Positions 8,474 through 17,524 of a stretch of DNA of 64,000 nt are shown here, piece after piece; positions within the stretch are counted from its first letter, which is position 1, and every line of letters starts with the position of its first letter. The stretch is from JAKFWF01 sp031429105 (lineage in GTDB: Bacteria > Pseudomonadota > Alphaproteobacteria > Rhizobiales > Hyphomicrobiaceae). Under the pieces are notes generated by a model, which made no database searches, had not been told where the DNA came from, and worked only from the letters and a program-made list of their open reading frames with translations. Both the position numbers and the translations under genes were made by a program. The stretch lies in assembly GCA_031429105.1 (NCBI GenBank), contig JANOYV010000052.1, positions 1 to 64,000 of the forward strand. The letters run 5' to 3'.

Positions 8474-9755
8474 TCGGCGCGGATCGATCCGTCGCAGCGG
8501 CCGAGTTCTCATCACCAACATTGGGCAACAGCCAGAACAAGATCATGCCAGCGATACTTCCGGTGATCCCCAGCAGGAACGAAGCGCCATAGCCACCGGT
8601 GATGTCGTGCAGATAACCCGATCCCCAAGACCCGACCGCCGCACCAAGTCCCGGCGCGAGCGTTAGCGCACCAAATATGCTGCCGACCGATCCACCACGA
8701 AACACGGTCGCGACCAGCGCCAGGATGATCGGTCCGCGCACGCCCTGCATCAAACCAAATAGCAAGATAAAGCCATAGACCGGCCAAAACGCGTGCAGGC
8801 CCGCGACAGCAATCAGTGCGAGCACACCGGCAATCGACAAGACATACGAGATCAAAGCCGCCGCACGTCGGCCAATTCGATCCGAAATCGCGCCCATTGC
8901 GATGATACCGACCGCCGAACAGGCACCCGTCATGCCGAACGCGCCGGCAGCCAGCAAACGGTCATACCCTTGCTCGATCAGATAGGCGACCATTTGCGGC
9001 GCGACCGCATACGAGGCGACCGACGTTGCGAAGTAGGCGCAAAAAAGCTTCCAGAACGCGGCCGTCCGGGTCGCCTGGCGCAGCGTCCACCCGTCGTCAC
9101 TGCCGCTCGCCGCGGCACGCCGTCCAGCCTGCCAGACGGACGAGCCAGCGCCGATCTGCTTCAAGGGAAGTAGTAGCATCAGTGGCAACACGCACAACAC
9201 GCATAGCCCGAGAATTTGATAGGCCTTCCACCAAGTCACATGTTCCATGAGCAGCTGCGTTGCCGGCGGGATCAGCAGCATGCCAGCACCCAGCGCCGCA
9301 TAGGGCAGCGACATGATCGCGCCCAAACGTCGCTCAAACCACCGGCTCATAATGCTCGATGCGACCACCATGCCAAGGCTGGCAGCACCCAAGCCGCCCA
9401 TGACACCAGCGCCGAGGTAGTACAGTGGCAGCGACGTTGCAGAGCCGGCTAAAATGTAGCCGCTGCCCAGGGTCGCCAACCCGAGCATGTAAGCGGCACG
9501 GGGACCGGCGCGATCAACCAGCTGACCGGTGAAAGGAGCTGCCAGCCCGTACACGAGATTATAGATCGCATACGTCAACAACATATCCGAACGTGATGCC
9601 TGGAAGGCCTGTTCGACCGGCAGCAAAAACACGGCGAAGGTTTCGGTTACACCACGCCCGATCATGTTCATCACGAACATCAAAAGCAGGATCGAGCCGA
9701 GGAATCGGTTGGTTGGTGCCGAAGTCTGAAGTTTCACCGGGGCCACCACCGTCAT
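8451..9755 (-). CDS. MFS transporter (OFA/monocarboxylate-like)
   Basis: A 434-residue integral membrane protein with twelve predicted helices, an N-terminal domain and a central cytoplasmic loop near 210-225 (AGRRAAASGSD). Between helices 2 and 3 lies the MFS signature in the form GQLVDRAGPRAAY, and the equivalent second-half motif is GAISDRIGRRAA. The layout resembles oxalate/formate antiporter and monocarboxylate-type MFS families; the substrate cannot be read. Its last 23 bp overlap the 3' end of bcsS on the other strand, leaving no room for a conventional terminator between them. Confidence 0.8.
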   Translation of the reverse strand: MTVVAPVKLQTSAPTNRFLGSILLLMFVMNMIGRGVTETFAVFLLPVEQAFQASRSDMLLTYAIYNLVYGLAAPFTGQLVDRAGPRAAYMLGLATLGSGYILAGSATSLPLYYLGAGVMGGLGAASLGMVVASSIMSRWFERRLGAIMSLPYAALGAGMLLIPPATQLLMEHVTWWKAYQILGLCVLCVLPLMLLLPLKQIGAGSSVWQAGRRAAASGSDDGWTLRQATRTAAFWKLFCAYFATSVASYAVAPQMVAYLIEQGYDRLLAAGAFGMTGACSAVGIIAMGAISDRIGRRAAALISYVLSIAGVLALIAVAGLHAFWPVYGFILLFGLMQGVRGPIILALVATVFRGGSVGSIFGALTLAPGLGAAVGSWGSGYLHDITGGYGASFLLGITGSIAGMILFWLLPNVGDENSAAATDRSAPISSAPKH

Positions 9756-9801
9756 GCGGCAAGCCTAGAGATGCAAAGTTTGCGCCGTAAGGTCTTGGTG
9801 T

Positions 9802-10179
9802 TCACCGCCATTGACCGTGTTCGGTCGTGGCAACGGTATTCGGATCGTTTTGATGTTCGCGCTCGAAAGCCAGGAAGTCCCAATAGCCGCAGCGTTTGCC
9901 TTCGGGAAAGCTACGGCAAACGGTGGGCCTTGCCGCGTAAATCGTGCAGCGGCGCTTGTCCGTGTCGAAGAACCGACAGATGCGCCCGAAATGCTGGTCC
10001 TTCTTACGGCGCATCACGCGCTTGAAGCCATGCGCGGATTTGGTGAAACGCTTCTCGGCCTGCTCCGGGGTTAACTTGAAATGGCGGCCGAGGCGCGCGA
10101 CGTCCGGCTTTGTAAGCTGGATGACGGGATACGAGCAGCAGTAGCCTGGACACTTCATACAATCATAGGCAGGCGGCAC
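9802..10179 (-). CDS. YkgJ-family cysteine-cluster protein
   Basis: A 125-residue protein with CMKCPGYCC near the N-terminus (residues 7-15) and further cysteines in RICRFFDTDKRRCTIYAARPTVCRSFP, the arrangement of the YkgJ/zinc- or iron-chelating family (UPF0153). Most members are uncharacterised metal-binding proteins. The start is GTG at 10179 (reads PPAYDCMKC); an internal ATG seven codons later would cut the first cysteine, so GTG is preferred. It lies 46 bp upstream of the MFS gene on the same strand. Confidence 0.75.
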   Translation of the reverse strand: MPPAYDCMKCPGYCCSYPVIQLTKPDVARLGRHFKLTPEQAEKRFTKSAHGFKRVMRRKKDQHFGRICRFFDTDKRRCTIYAARPTVCRSFPEGKRCGYWDFLAFEREHQNDPNTVATTEHGQWR

Positions 10180-10317
10180 GAGAAACCCCGACGCGTCGAT
10201 AGCAGATCCGATAATCGCCAGCGACCCTACTGCATCACCGCCCCGGCGTGGTAGAGAGATCTTGCATAATTTAACCGCATGGCCTTAGCGCCACACCAAC
10301 AAGAGGGAATTTCCCCC

Positions 10318-11094
10318 ATGGCAACTGGAAATCCAGCATTTGATTTGACCGGCAAGGTCGCCCTTGTCACCGGCGGAAACGGCGGCATCGGCTTTGGCAT
10401 GGCGACCGGCCTCGCCAAGGCTGGCGCTGCCATCATGGTGGCCGGTCGCAATGCCGAGAAGTCAAAGGAGGCAGCAGCGCAACTGGCAAAGTTCGGTGTC
10501 AAAACGGCCACCTTCGACGGCGATGTATCAAAGCCCGACGTCGTGAAAGCCATGGTTGCAGCAACTGTGGATAAACTCGGTGGCCTGAACATTCTCGTCG
10601 CCAACGCCGGCGTCAACGTGCGCAAGCCGCCACAGGATTACACGCCTGTCGAATGGCAAAGCGTGCTCGACATCAATTTGAACGGTCCATTTTTCTGCGC
10701 ACAGGCCGTCTATCCCCATATGAAGGCAGCCGGTGGCGGCAAGATCATCACCATTGGCTCGATGACCTCGATCTTCGGCGTGCCGTTTGCGCCCGCCTAC
10801 TCGGCCACCAAGGGCGGCATCGTGCAAATGAGCCGGTCGCTTGCCACCGCGTGGGCTGCCGACAACATCCAAGTGAACGCCATTTTGCCAGGCTGGATCG
10901 ACACCAATCTCACCAAGGCCGCCCGCACCCAAGTGCCCGGCCTGCACGAGCGCGTCCTCGCCCGCACGCCAGATGGCCGTTGGGGCAACCCCGACGACTT
11001 CGGCGGCATTGCCGTGTTCCTGGCAAGCTCAGCATCCAATTTCGTGACCGGCACCGCAATTCCCGTGGATGGCGGGTATTCCATCATGGGGTGA
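10318..11094 (+). CDS. SDR-family oxidoreductase (gluconate/ketoacyl reductase type)
   Basis: A 258-residue classical short-chain dehydrogenase. It has the TGGNGGIG cofactor motif (18-25), NAG (96-98), catalytic S148 and YSATK (Y161, K165), and the C-terminal GTAIPVDGGYSIMG. The ATG at 10318 has AAGAGGGAA about 10 bases upstream and is preferred over an in-frame ATG at 10279. The sequence resembles KduD/gluconate 5-dehydrogenase-type enzymes, but SDR substrates cannot be inferred reliably from sequence. It is followed after 94 bp by a class II aldolase gene on the same strand. Confidence 0.85.
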   Translation: MATGNPAFDLTGKVALVTGGNGGIGFGMATGLAKAGAAIMVAGRNAEKSKEAAAQLAKFGVKTATFDGDVSKPDVVKAMVAATVDKLGGLNILVANAGVNVRKPPQDYTPVEWQSVLDINLNGPFFCAQAVYPHMKAAGGGKIITIGSMTSIFGVPFAPAYSATKGGIVQMSRSLATAWAADNIQVNAILPGWIDTNLTKAARTQVPGLHERVLARTPDGRWGNPDDFGGIAVFLASSASNFVTGTAIPVDGGYSIMG

Positions 11095-11188
11095 GTGCCG
11101 CTGCACTCTTGCCCGATCATTGTAGGAACCGTTACACCAAGCCGAAATCAACGTATCAGCAGCTTACTCCGCATAGGAACCAATTCCC

Positions 11189-12256
11189 ATGGCCCGCATT
11201 ACGCTTCGCCAGCTACTCGATCACGCAGCCGAGCATAGCTACGGCGTGCCAGCCTTCAACATCAACAACATGGAGCAGGCGCTCGCCATCATGGAAGCGG
11301 CGAACGCCGTCGATGCGCCAGTGATCATCCAGGCGAGCCGGGGCGCCCGCTCCTACGCCAACGACATCATGCTGAAACACATGATGGACGCTGTGACCGA
11401 GATCTATCCGCACATTCCAGTCTGTGTGCATCTCGACCACGGCAACGGCCCGGAAACGTGCATGACGGCGATCCAGTCCGGCTTCACCAGCGTGATGATG
11501 GACGGCTCGCTGAAGGCCGACGGCAAGACTCCCGCCGACTGGGACTACAACGTAAACGTCACCAAGCAAGTCACCGTCATGAGCCATCTCGGCGGCATCT
11601 CGGTCGAGGGCGAGTTGGGCGTGTTGGGCTCGCTCGAGACCGGCATGGGTGACAAGGAAGACGGTCACGGCGCGGAAGGCAAGCTATCCCACGACCAGTT
11701 GCTGACCAACCCGGATGAAGCCGTCAAGTTCGTCAAGGAAACCAAGGTCGATGCGCTCGCGATCGCCATGGGGACGAGTCACGGTGCCTACAAGTTCAGC
11801 CGCAAGCCCGACGGCAAAGTGCTCGCGATGAATGTGATCGAGGAGATCCACCAGAAGCTGCCGAACACGCATTTGGTCATGCACGGCTCATCGTCGGTGC
11901 CGGAGGATTTGCAGGAGATCATCAACAAGTTCGGCGGCAAGATGAAGCCGACCTGGGGCGTTCCCGTTGCGGAAATTCAACGTGGCATAAAAAACGGCGT
12001 GCGCAAAATCAACATCGACACCGACAATCGCATGGCGATGACCGGACAAATCCGCCGTGTGTTGTCCGAGGAGCCCGGCGAGTTCGATCCGCGCAAATAT
12101 CTGAAGCCCGCAATGGAGGCGATGACCAAGCTCTGTAAGCAGCGTCTGGAGGAATTCAACACGGCTGGCCAAGCGTCCAAGATCAAGCGCGTGATCACGT
12201 TAGCCGACATGGCCAAGCGGTATGCGAAGGGTGAGTTGGATCCGAAGTTTGGGTGA
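11189..12256 (+). CDS. fba: class II fructose-1,6-bisphosphate aldolase (Calvin-cycle subtype)
   Basis: A 355-residue zinc-dependent aldolase that interconverts fructose 1,6-bisphosphate with dihydroxyacetone phosphate and glyceraldehyde 3-phosphate. Visible motifs are GVPAFNINNME (19-29), VCVHLDHGNG with zinc/catalytic residues H81 and D83 (78-87), GFTSVMMDGS, the VEGELGVLGSLETGMGD loop, AMGTSHGAYKF, HGSSSVP and GVRKINIDTDNRMAMTG. The length and the GDKEDGHG insertion match the Calvin-cycle subtype shared by many alphaproteobacteria, where it also serves gluconeogenesis. ATG at 11189 has AGGAA upstream. No cbb operon surrounds it. ppdK lies elsewhere in the window and would act in the same gluconeogenic direction. 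Confidence 0.93.
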   Translation: MARITLRQLLDHAAEHSYGVPAFNINNMEQALAIMEAANAVDAPVIIQASRGARSYANDIMLKHMMDAVTEIYPHIPVCVHLDHGNGPETCMTAIQSGFTSVMMDGSLKADGKTPADWDYNVNVTKQVTVMSHLGGISVEGELGVLGSLETGMGDKEDGHGAEGKLSHDQLLTNPDEAVKFVKETKVDALAIAMGTSHGAYKFSRKPDGKVLAMNVIEEIHQKLPNTHLVMHGSSSVPEDLQEIINKFGGKMKPTWGVPVAEIQRGIKNGVRKINIDTDNRMAMTGQIRRVLSEEPGEFDPRKYLKPAMEAMTKLCKQRLEEFNTAGQASKIKRVITLADMAKRYAKGELDPKFG

Positions 12257-12584
12257 TGGAATTGTCGCCGACCCATACGTAGCGCGACAGCGCGCAGAGC
12301 CGGGGTCGCGTCGATAACGATAAGGCTAGGTGGTGATCCGAGTGCGCAATCGCTTGGTCGCGATCCCGGGTCTTAGTGCTCCCAAGCGCTCGCCCGGGAA
12401 GGCAGCTGAAATGCGGTAGGATCCGTCTGTTCACAGACAGGTCCCGATCTCCATCGTCATCGCGGTTCAGCGCGCCTATTACAAATCGGTAACTGTCCCC
12501 GATGCTCCCGACGCACCGGAACCAATAGCGGTATGCCAGCGTTCCTTGAGAGCCTCCACGCGAGGTTAGCACAAGGAGATCGCT
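12257..12584. other. 328-bp intergenic region with no gene seen
   Basis: No frame here shows a recognisable protein, and no tRNA-like fold or clear terminator with a T-run was found after fba. A 125-codon minus-strand frame crosses it but has no family features. An AGGAG just before 12585 is the ribosome binding site of the next gene, and the promoter of that gene must lie here. Confidence 0.5.
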
Positions 12585-12884
12585 ATGAATAAAGCTACAT
12601 TTTTCTCATTGCTGACGGCCGCGCCGTTGCTGGCATTTGCAACATCAGCATCTGCAGCACCGTCGATGCCGACGCCGCCAACCGATACGCCCACTTCAAT
12701 CGTCGAAAAAGCCCGCGCGGACTGCCGTTGGGTCGACAACAAGTGGACCTACCAGCGTGGCGACAAGCGCCTAGAATGCCGCCCAAATCGTCCATCGGGA
12801 CGCGGTTGGAACTGGCATCGCGAAGGTAATCGCTTCGGCTGGTATAACAATGGTCGCAAGTCGTGGCACTTTAACGCTTGGTGA
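12585..12884 (+). CDS. small secreted basic/tryptophan-rich protein
   Basis: A 99-residue protein with a clear signal peptide (MNKATFFSLLTAAPLLAFATSASA, cut near residue 24). The mature part is basic and rich in Trp, Asn, Arg and Gly, with the sequence WNWHREGNRFGWYNNGRKSWHF near the C-terminus and two cysteines (RADCRW, RLECRP) that could form one disulfide. AAGGAG lies 8 bases before the ATG. No family was recognised. It is monocistronic between fba and a convergent MBL hydrolase gene. Confidence 0.7.
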   Translation: MNKATFFSLLTAAPLLAFATSASAAPSMPTPPTDTPTSIVEKARADCRWVDNKWTYQRGDKRLECRPNRPSGRGWNWHREGNRFGWYNNGRKSWHFNAW

Positions 12885-12906
12885 TCTGAGCCACGTGTAA
12901 AATGGG

Positions 12907-12968
12907 GACAATTGTCGATTTGCAAACCTGACAGCCTTCATCGGCAGGTTTTGTGATCGGCAATTGTC
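12907..12968. terminator. long imperfect hairpin between convergent genes, probable bidirectional terminator
   Basis: Outer arms GACAATTG and CAATTGTC, then CGAT/ATCG, then AAACCTG/CAGGTTT enclose a 14-base loop, giving a stem of about 24 positions with only a few mismatches. It lies exactly between the 3' ends of the small secreted protein gene (12884) and the MBL hydrolase gene (12984, opposite strand). A short GTTTTG within the right arm is the only T-rich part, so factor-independent termination is not assured. Confidence 0.5.
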
Positions 12969-12983
12969 TTCGTTCTTGCGGCA

Positions 12984-13652
12984 TTACACCAAATACGGAT
13001 TGCTCGCGCGTTCGTCGCCGATGGTGCTGGTTGGGCCGTGACCGCAGATGAACGTTACATCATCGCCGAATGGCAAGACTTTGGTCTTGATTGAGTTGAT
13101 CAACTGCTCGGAACTTCCGCCGGGTAAATCGGTTCGTCCGACTGAGCCCTGGAACAGCACATCCCCGACCATCGCAAACCGTTGTTGTCGATTGAATAAA
13201 ACTACCGAGCCCGGCGAGTGGCCGGGGCAATGGAACACCTCGAACATCTGACCGGCCACCGTCACGGTGTCGCCCTCGATCAGCCAGCGGTCCGACGTTG
13301 CGTTTTTCATCGTGCCGGGCACGCCATAGGTGGCTGCCTGCTTTTCAACGTTGAGCATCAACGTCTCATCGGCCTTGTGCGGGCCCTCGATCGGCACGTT
13401 GCCAAGAGCCACCTTCAACTCCGCAGCCCCACCGACGTGATCGAGGTGGCCGTGCGTGAGAATGATCTTCTCGACCTTCATGCCGACCTGTTTGATCGCC
13501 GCCAGAATGTCGGGCACATCGCCGCCTGGATCGACCACGGCGCCAATCTTCGTCGCTTCGTCCCAGAGCAACGTGCAGTTCTGCTGGAACGGCGTGACCG
13601 GCACGATGGCAGCGTTCAAGCGGGCAGGTGGTGCGGTCGCAGGTTTGGTCAT
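12984..13652 (-). CDS. MBL-fold hydrolase, glyoxalase II-like (YcbL type)
   Basis: A 222-residue metallo-beta-lactamase-fold enzyme. The metal motif is THGHLDHVGG (H67, H69, D71, H72), followed by FHCPGHSPGSVV, GDVLFQGSVGRTD (bridging aspartate) and a final CGHGPTSTIGDE. The length and the short C-terminus match the type II glyoxalase-like YcbL group, which hydrolyses thioesters such as S-lactoylglutathione. It would act in the cytoplasm. It is transcribed towards the small secreted protein gene, with a long hairpin between them. Confidence 0.85.
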   Translation of the reverse strand: MTKPATAPPARLNAAIVPVTPFQQNCTLLWDEATKIGAVVDPGGDVPDILAAIKQVGMKVEKIILTHGHLDHVGGAAELKVALGNVPIEGPHKADETLMLNVEKQAATYGVPGTMKNATSDRWLIEGDTVTVAGQMFEVFHCPGHSPGSVVLFNRQQRFAMVGDVLFQGSVGRTDLPGGSSEQLINSIKTKVLPFGDDVTFICGHGPTSTIGDERASNPYLV

Positions 13653-13692
13653 CGGTTGTCTCGGCGGTTCGGGGCTCGAATCTTCGCCCCTT

Positions 13693-13920
13693 CTACCCGA
13701 GGACGATGCCGGACACTACACGTTCGGCCCAATGCACATTAAAACCGGGCACCGCGACCATCACGCGCATGCCGATAAATGACAAGATAAACGTGATTAA
13801 GGCAACCCAGAATAAGAACCGGCCGACGGTCTGGTCGAGCGACCAAGGCCGCTCCTGTGGTGCTTGCGGCCGCCGCGGATATTCGCGTTCAGTGAACTTG
13901 GTGGTGATGGCTAAGGGCAT
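13693..13920 (-). CDS. small single-pass membrane protein
   Basis: A 75-residue protein: a basic, proline-rich cytoplasmic N-terminus (TEREYPRRPQAPQERPWSLDQ) and one hydrophobic helix (VGRFLFWVALITFILSFIGMRVMVAV, about residues 30-55). The ATG at 13920 follows GGAG by 6-7 bases and is preferred over upstream ATGs at 13932 and 13980. No family was recognised. It lies 40 bp upstream of the MBL hydrolase gene on the same strand. Confidence 0.6.
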   Translation of the reverse strand: MPLAITTKFTEREYPRRPQAPQERPWSLDQTVGRFLFWVALITFILSFIGMRVMVAVPGFNVHWAERVVSGIVLG

Positions 13921-14039
13921 TGTCGTCTCCATTATCAAACGCCGACACGGTGTGCTGCTTTGATTGGAGGGTATCGCCACGTCGCATAAGTAATCGATTG
14001 GGAAGACTGCTGGTGGGCATAAGCATCACGTAAAGATCG

Positions 14040-14450
14040 CTAGCGTTGAGCCGCTACGCGCCCCTGCCACACACATAGCCCCGGCGTGACGATTAGTTCC
14101 ATCACCAACGCGAACGCGACAACAGCCGACGTATCACCGTGCACGAGCCAGCCGTACAACCGCGCCAAGCCGCCGATGAAGACAATGAAGGTCAAGAGCC
14201 TCGCGGGGCCCGTTGACGAGGCAAGCGTCGGGATCATGCACCAAAATGCGATACCGGTCCCCAACAACAGGCCGGACAGGTAACGGAAGTGGCTATCGAC
14301 CGGAATGCTTGCGGCGTCCGTGCCCATCAGGGCCAACCCACCAAGCGCGCCACTCAACCCGGCACTCACCGGGACAAGTCCAGCAATCGCCACCGCGATT
14401 TGAAGACCGCGAAGTTCGCGGTAGTAGGTAGCAGTCGGTTTGGCCGGCAT
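14040..14450 (-). CDS. DUF4345-like four-helix membrane protein
   Basis: A 136-residue protein with four predicted membrane helices and the motifs HFRYLSGLLLGTGIAFWC, IVFIGGLARLYGWLVHGD and MELIVTPGLCVWQGRVA, which match the DUF4345 pattern (HFRY...GGLxRL...E...P...W). The ATG at 14450 is chosen because the protein then starts just before the family's first helix; an upstream ATG at 14639 would add 63 residues without family features. Function is unknown. It is divergent from the glycosyltransferase gene at 14652 across about 200 bp. Confidence 0.65.
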   Translation of the reverse strand: MPAKPTATYYRELRGLQIAVAIAGLVPVSAGLSGALGGLALMGTDAASIPVDSHFRYLSGLLLGTGIAFWCMIPTLASSTGPARLLTFIVFIGGLARLYGWLVHGDTSAVVAFALVMELIVTPGLCVWQGRVAAQR

Positions 14451-14651
14451 GATCGGTCGCTCGCTGGAATGGTGGGTCGCTATTGAACACGTACAGTTAG
14501 GCTCAAAACAGATGCCAAGCGTCGGCTTATCGGGCCATTTTAGTCGTAATGACGCAAGTTTGATGGCTCCAGGCACAGCACCCATTGCAACCTCGGTTAT
14601 TGGCAGGGCACACAAGATCTCGTGAATGCGTCGTGGCAACCGTGATCCGAT

Positions 14652-16085
14652 ATGGCATCAATCGAACTAAGCCCCAGTGACCACGCGCGGCGGATGCGCG
14701 ACTGGACGATCATCGCGGCGATCCTGATCACACTGGCGGCACTGCTGGTCGGATGCCGTCAATGGTTCAGCCACGACCGCGAACTGGCGCAAGTTCCAGC
14801 GCTATGGCTGTGCGTCGGCTTGATCGTTGCCGGCGTTGTCTACTTAGGGCTCGTGCCTTTGATCAGCACCGCCGAGCATTTGAAAGGCCGTAGTCTTCGT
14901 CGCCATGTCCGCTGGATGATTATCGTGGGACTGGTGTTGCGCGTGATGCTGCTCTGGAGCACACCCGCGCTCGAAGATGATGTCTATCGCTACTTGTGGG
15001 ACGGCGGCGTTGTTATCAGCGGGCACAATCCTTACGCGATCGCGCCTAGTGCCGCGGCAGAAGCCGGAACCGCACCCGACGTCATAAAACAACTGGCCGA
15101 ACAGGCAGGCCTGATTCATACCCGCATCAATCATCCAAATTTGCGGACCATTTATCCACCGGTTGCGGAGGTAGCCTTCGCGCTCGCTCATTTAGCTGAG
15201 CCGTGGAGCTTGATCAGTTGGCGGCTGATTTGTCTTGGTGCTGAGATTGCGACCCTCACGTTGCTCTTGGCGCTGCTGAGCACGCTCGATCGCTCGGCCC
15301 TGTGGGCCACGCTTTACTGGTGGAACCCGATCGTCATCAAGGAGCTGATCAACTCGGCCCACATGGAGGCAATCCTGATGCCGCTGCTGCTGGCCGCATT
15401 GTTGCTGGCTGTCCGCAAGCGTCCGGTGGCAGCAACCACCATGCTCTCTCTTGCGGTCGGGGCGAAGTTGTGGCCCATCATCCTGGCGCCGTTGGTGCTT
15501 CGACCGCTGCTGGATCATCCAGCGCGACTGATTGCAGCGTTGGCGATCATGGGCGGTGCGTGCCTGCTGTGGGCTGCAGCCCCTTTTATGGCAGGGTTCG
15601 GTGACGATTCAGGCTTTGTTGCCTACGCGACGGCTTGGCAGACCAACAGCGCGTTAACGCCGACACTTCAACATCTCTTCAGGCTCTTGCTGACGCCGTT
15701 TGGCGCTTCACCGGAATTTGCCGGACGAGCTGTGCGCGTATGCACCGGCTTGGTGGTCGCTGGTGTTGCCGTATACTTTGCTGCAAAGCCGGTGGCCGGG
15801 CCAGCCGACCTGATCTCACGCGCCACGCTGATCATTGCAACGCTGTATCTTTTGAGTCCAGCGCAGTTCCCCTGGTACTTAATCTGGCTACAGCCGCTGC
15901 TATCGCTGCACCCGATCCGCGGCTGGCTGATCGCGACTCCCTTGGTCGCGATTTACTACGCGTCGTTCTATTTCCACGGCCAAGGGACCTATTGGATCTT
16001 CCGCGACATCGTGGTGTGGGCGATCTGGCTGCCAATCTGGGCGCTACTGGCAAACGATGCGTGGCGGACGGCATCGAAGGCTTGA
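14652..16085 (+). CDS. GT-C membrane glycosyltransferase (GT87/mannosyltransferase-like)
   Basis: A 477-residue protein with about twelve membrane helices. The first large outer loop carries the acidic motif ALEDDVYRYLWDGG (106-119, with D109 and D110), the hallmark of polyprenol-phosphate-sugar dependent GT-C enzymes, followed by GHNPYA and NHPNLRTIYPPVAE. LYWWNPIVIKELINSAHMEAI and SPAQFPWYLIWLQP fit the MptA/PimE-like GT87 layout. It probably moves a hexose from a lipid carrier to an envelope glycan or lipid in the periplasm; donor and acceptor are unknown. No glycan cluster surrounds it. Confidence 0.7.
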   Translation: MASIELSPSDHARRMRDWTIIAAILITLAALLVGCRQWFSHDRELAQVPALWLCVGLIVAGVVYLGLVPLISTAEHLKGRSLRRHVRWMIIVGLVLRVMLLWSTPALEDDVYRYLWDGGVVISGHNPYAIAPSAAAEAGTAPDVIKQLAEQAGLIHTRINHPNLRTIYPPVAEVAFALAHLAEPWSLISWRLICLGAEIATLTLLLALLSTLDRSALWATLYWWNPIVIKELINSAHMEAILMPLLLAALLLAVRKRPVAATTMLSLAVGAKLWPIILAPLVLRPLLDHPARLIAALAIMGGACLLWAAAPFMAGFGDDSGFVAYATAWQTNSALTPTLQHLFRLLLTPFGASPEFAGRAVRVCTGLVVAGVAVYFAAKPVAGPADLISRATLIIATLYLLSPAQFPWYLIWLQPLLSLHPIRGWLIATPLVAIYYASFYFHGQGTYWIFRDIVVWAIWLPIWALLANDAWRTASKA

Positions 16086-16147
16086 GACCTGCGCGTGACG
16101 CCTGAAAAGATAGCGCCCCCGGCGCGCGATCTTCGAGGCGTTGAAAA

Positions 16148-16369
16148 TCAACCTGAACCAGATCCCGAACCAAAACCCTTTTTCTTCGGCGTCGTCTTCT
16201 TTTGCGTGTCCATCTTTTTAGCCGTCGGCTTCTTCGTTAAAGCCGCTCCGCTTCCAATGCCAGAACCAGTCGTGGCGGCCGTGCCAGAACCTGATCCTTG
16301 TGCAAGTGCCGCTGGAACGATTGCGGCAGCGATACCAACTGCTGTGATCGCCGCGATAAGTGTCTTCAT
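16148..16369 (-). CDS. small secreted Gly/Ser/Lys-rich protein
   Basis: A 73-residue protein with a clear signal peptide (MKTLIAAITAVGIAAAIVPAALA, cut before QGSGSG). The mature part is low-complexity: GSGSG at both ends, TTGSGIGSG, and a lysine-rich middle (TKKPTAKKMDTQKKTTPKKK). AGGGAG lies about 9 bases before the ATG, supporting a real gene. No family was recognised. It lies between the convergent GT-C gene and the aminotransferase gene on its own strand. Confidence 0.6.
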   Translation of the reverse strand: MKTLIAAITAVGIAAAIVPAALAQGSGSGTAATTGSGIGSGAALTKKPTAKKMDTQKKTTPKKKGFGSGSGSG

Positions 16370-16548
16370 GCGAGCATACTCCCTGGATTGCTTCTGTTAT
16401 GGCGCAAGCGCCAAGGGGAGGATGCTGTTCGCCACCGAGACCGGCAAGCGCTCGATCACGGTCTCACCAACAGTTGACACAGCCGCGAGTGGCGCGTGAT
16501 CGATCGCTCGACCGCGCACTAGATGGAGATCGAGGTCGCGTCTTTCGC

Positions 16549-17418
16549 CTAGAGATCCCACTTGCCAGATTTGGCGTAGGCCCAGTAGGCCTCGCGCGCT
16601 TTCCGGTACAGTGGTCCTGGCTGCATGGTCACGTCTTCCACCTTCGTTACTGGCGTGACCTTTGAGTAGTTGCCCGATGTGAACACTTCGTCGGCACCGA
16701 TGAAGTCAGCTGCCTTCAATGTGGTCTCGCGCACCTCGACACCGGACTTCCGTAGCAAGTCGATCACCCGCTGGCGTGTCACGCCGTTGAGGAATGTACC
16801 GTTCGGTGACGGCGTCATGACGACGCCATTTTTAGCCATGAAGATATTAGAAAATGCTGTCTCGGCAACGTTGCCCAGCATGTCGAGCACCAGCGCGTTG
16901 CTGAAGCCCTTGGCGACCGCCTCACGCGCTGCGCGTGCATTGTTCGGGTAGAGCGCGCCGGTTTTGACATCGGTCGGCATCGTCTCGAGCGACGGCCTGC
17001 GGAACGACGACACGGTGAGGCTCGCGCCTACAGGCTCCGGCATCGGTGCGTCGAACATGCACAGGCAGAAGCGGGTCGACTCCGGGTCCGGCACGATGGT
17101 GTAGAGACCATCCGCCTCGGCCCAGTACATCGGCTTGACGTAAAGCGCAGTCCCTTTGGCGAATTTCGCAGCACCGACCTTGGCAAGTGCGACGATCTCT
17201 TCCGGTTGCATTGTCGGCTTCAATCCCATCTTGAGCGCAGATTGATTGACCCGGGCCGCGTGCTGGTCGATGTCCGGCATCACGTTATCGAAAATGCGTC
17301 CTCCGTCGAACACGGACGAGGCTTGCCAGGCCGCATGCGTGCGTGGCCCCATCATCGGCGGATTACCCTCCTGCCAGCGACCATCGAGGAACGTCCACGT
17401 TTGCGAATGCCAGGCCAT
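16549..17418 (-). CDS. class IV PLP-dependent aminotransferase (branched-chain type)
   Basis: A 289-residue fold-type IV aminotransferase. The PLP lysine is K152 in DVKTGALYPN, followed by ARAAREAVAKGFSNALVLD, NVAETAFSNIF (the conserved E and N), a TPSPNGTFLNGVTRQRVIDL stretch and DEVFTSGNYSKVTPV. These are the hallmarks of branched-chain and related aminotransferases (IlvE/D-amino-acid group), which act in the cytoplasm. The conserved substrate loops could equally suit a beta-amino or aromatic amine donor, so an ilvE symbol is not given. GAGGAG lies 8 bases before the ATG. The gene stands alone. Confidence 0.8.
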   Translation of the reverse strand: MAWHSQTWTFLDGRWQEGNPPMMGPRTHAAWQASSVFDGGRIFDNVMPDIDQHAARVNQSALKMGLKPTMQPEEIVALAKVGAAKFAKGTALYVKPMYWAEADGLYTIVPDPESTRFCLCMFDAPMPEPVGASLTVSSFRRPSLETMPTDVKTGALYPNNARAAREAVAKGFSNALVLDMLGNVAETAFSNIFMAKNGVVMTPSPNGTFLNGVTRQRVIDLLRKSGVEVRETTLKAADFIGADEVFTSGNYSKVTPVTKVEDVTMQPGPLYRKAREAYWAYAKSGKWDL

Positions 17419-17524
17419 CGATCTAACTCCTCAAGGTGGATTGCCGTGCACGTTGACTGTGGTCTAAGCCGTGCTGACAATCGTTTTATGCTACAGATCG
17501 CATGTTATCGGAACGGAACGTCCC

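Noticed and set aside
12195..12572. 125-codon minus-strand frame between fba and the small secreted protein
   Set aside because: Overlaps fba, no family features and no ribosome binding site.
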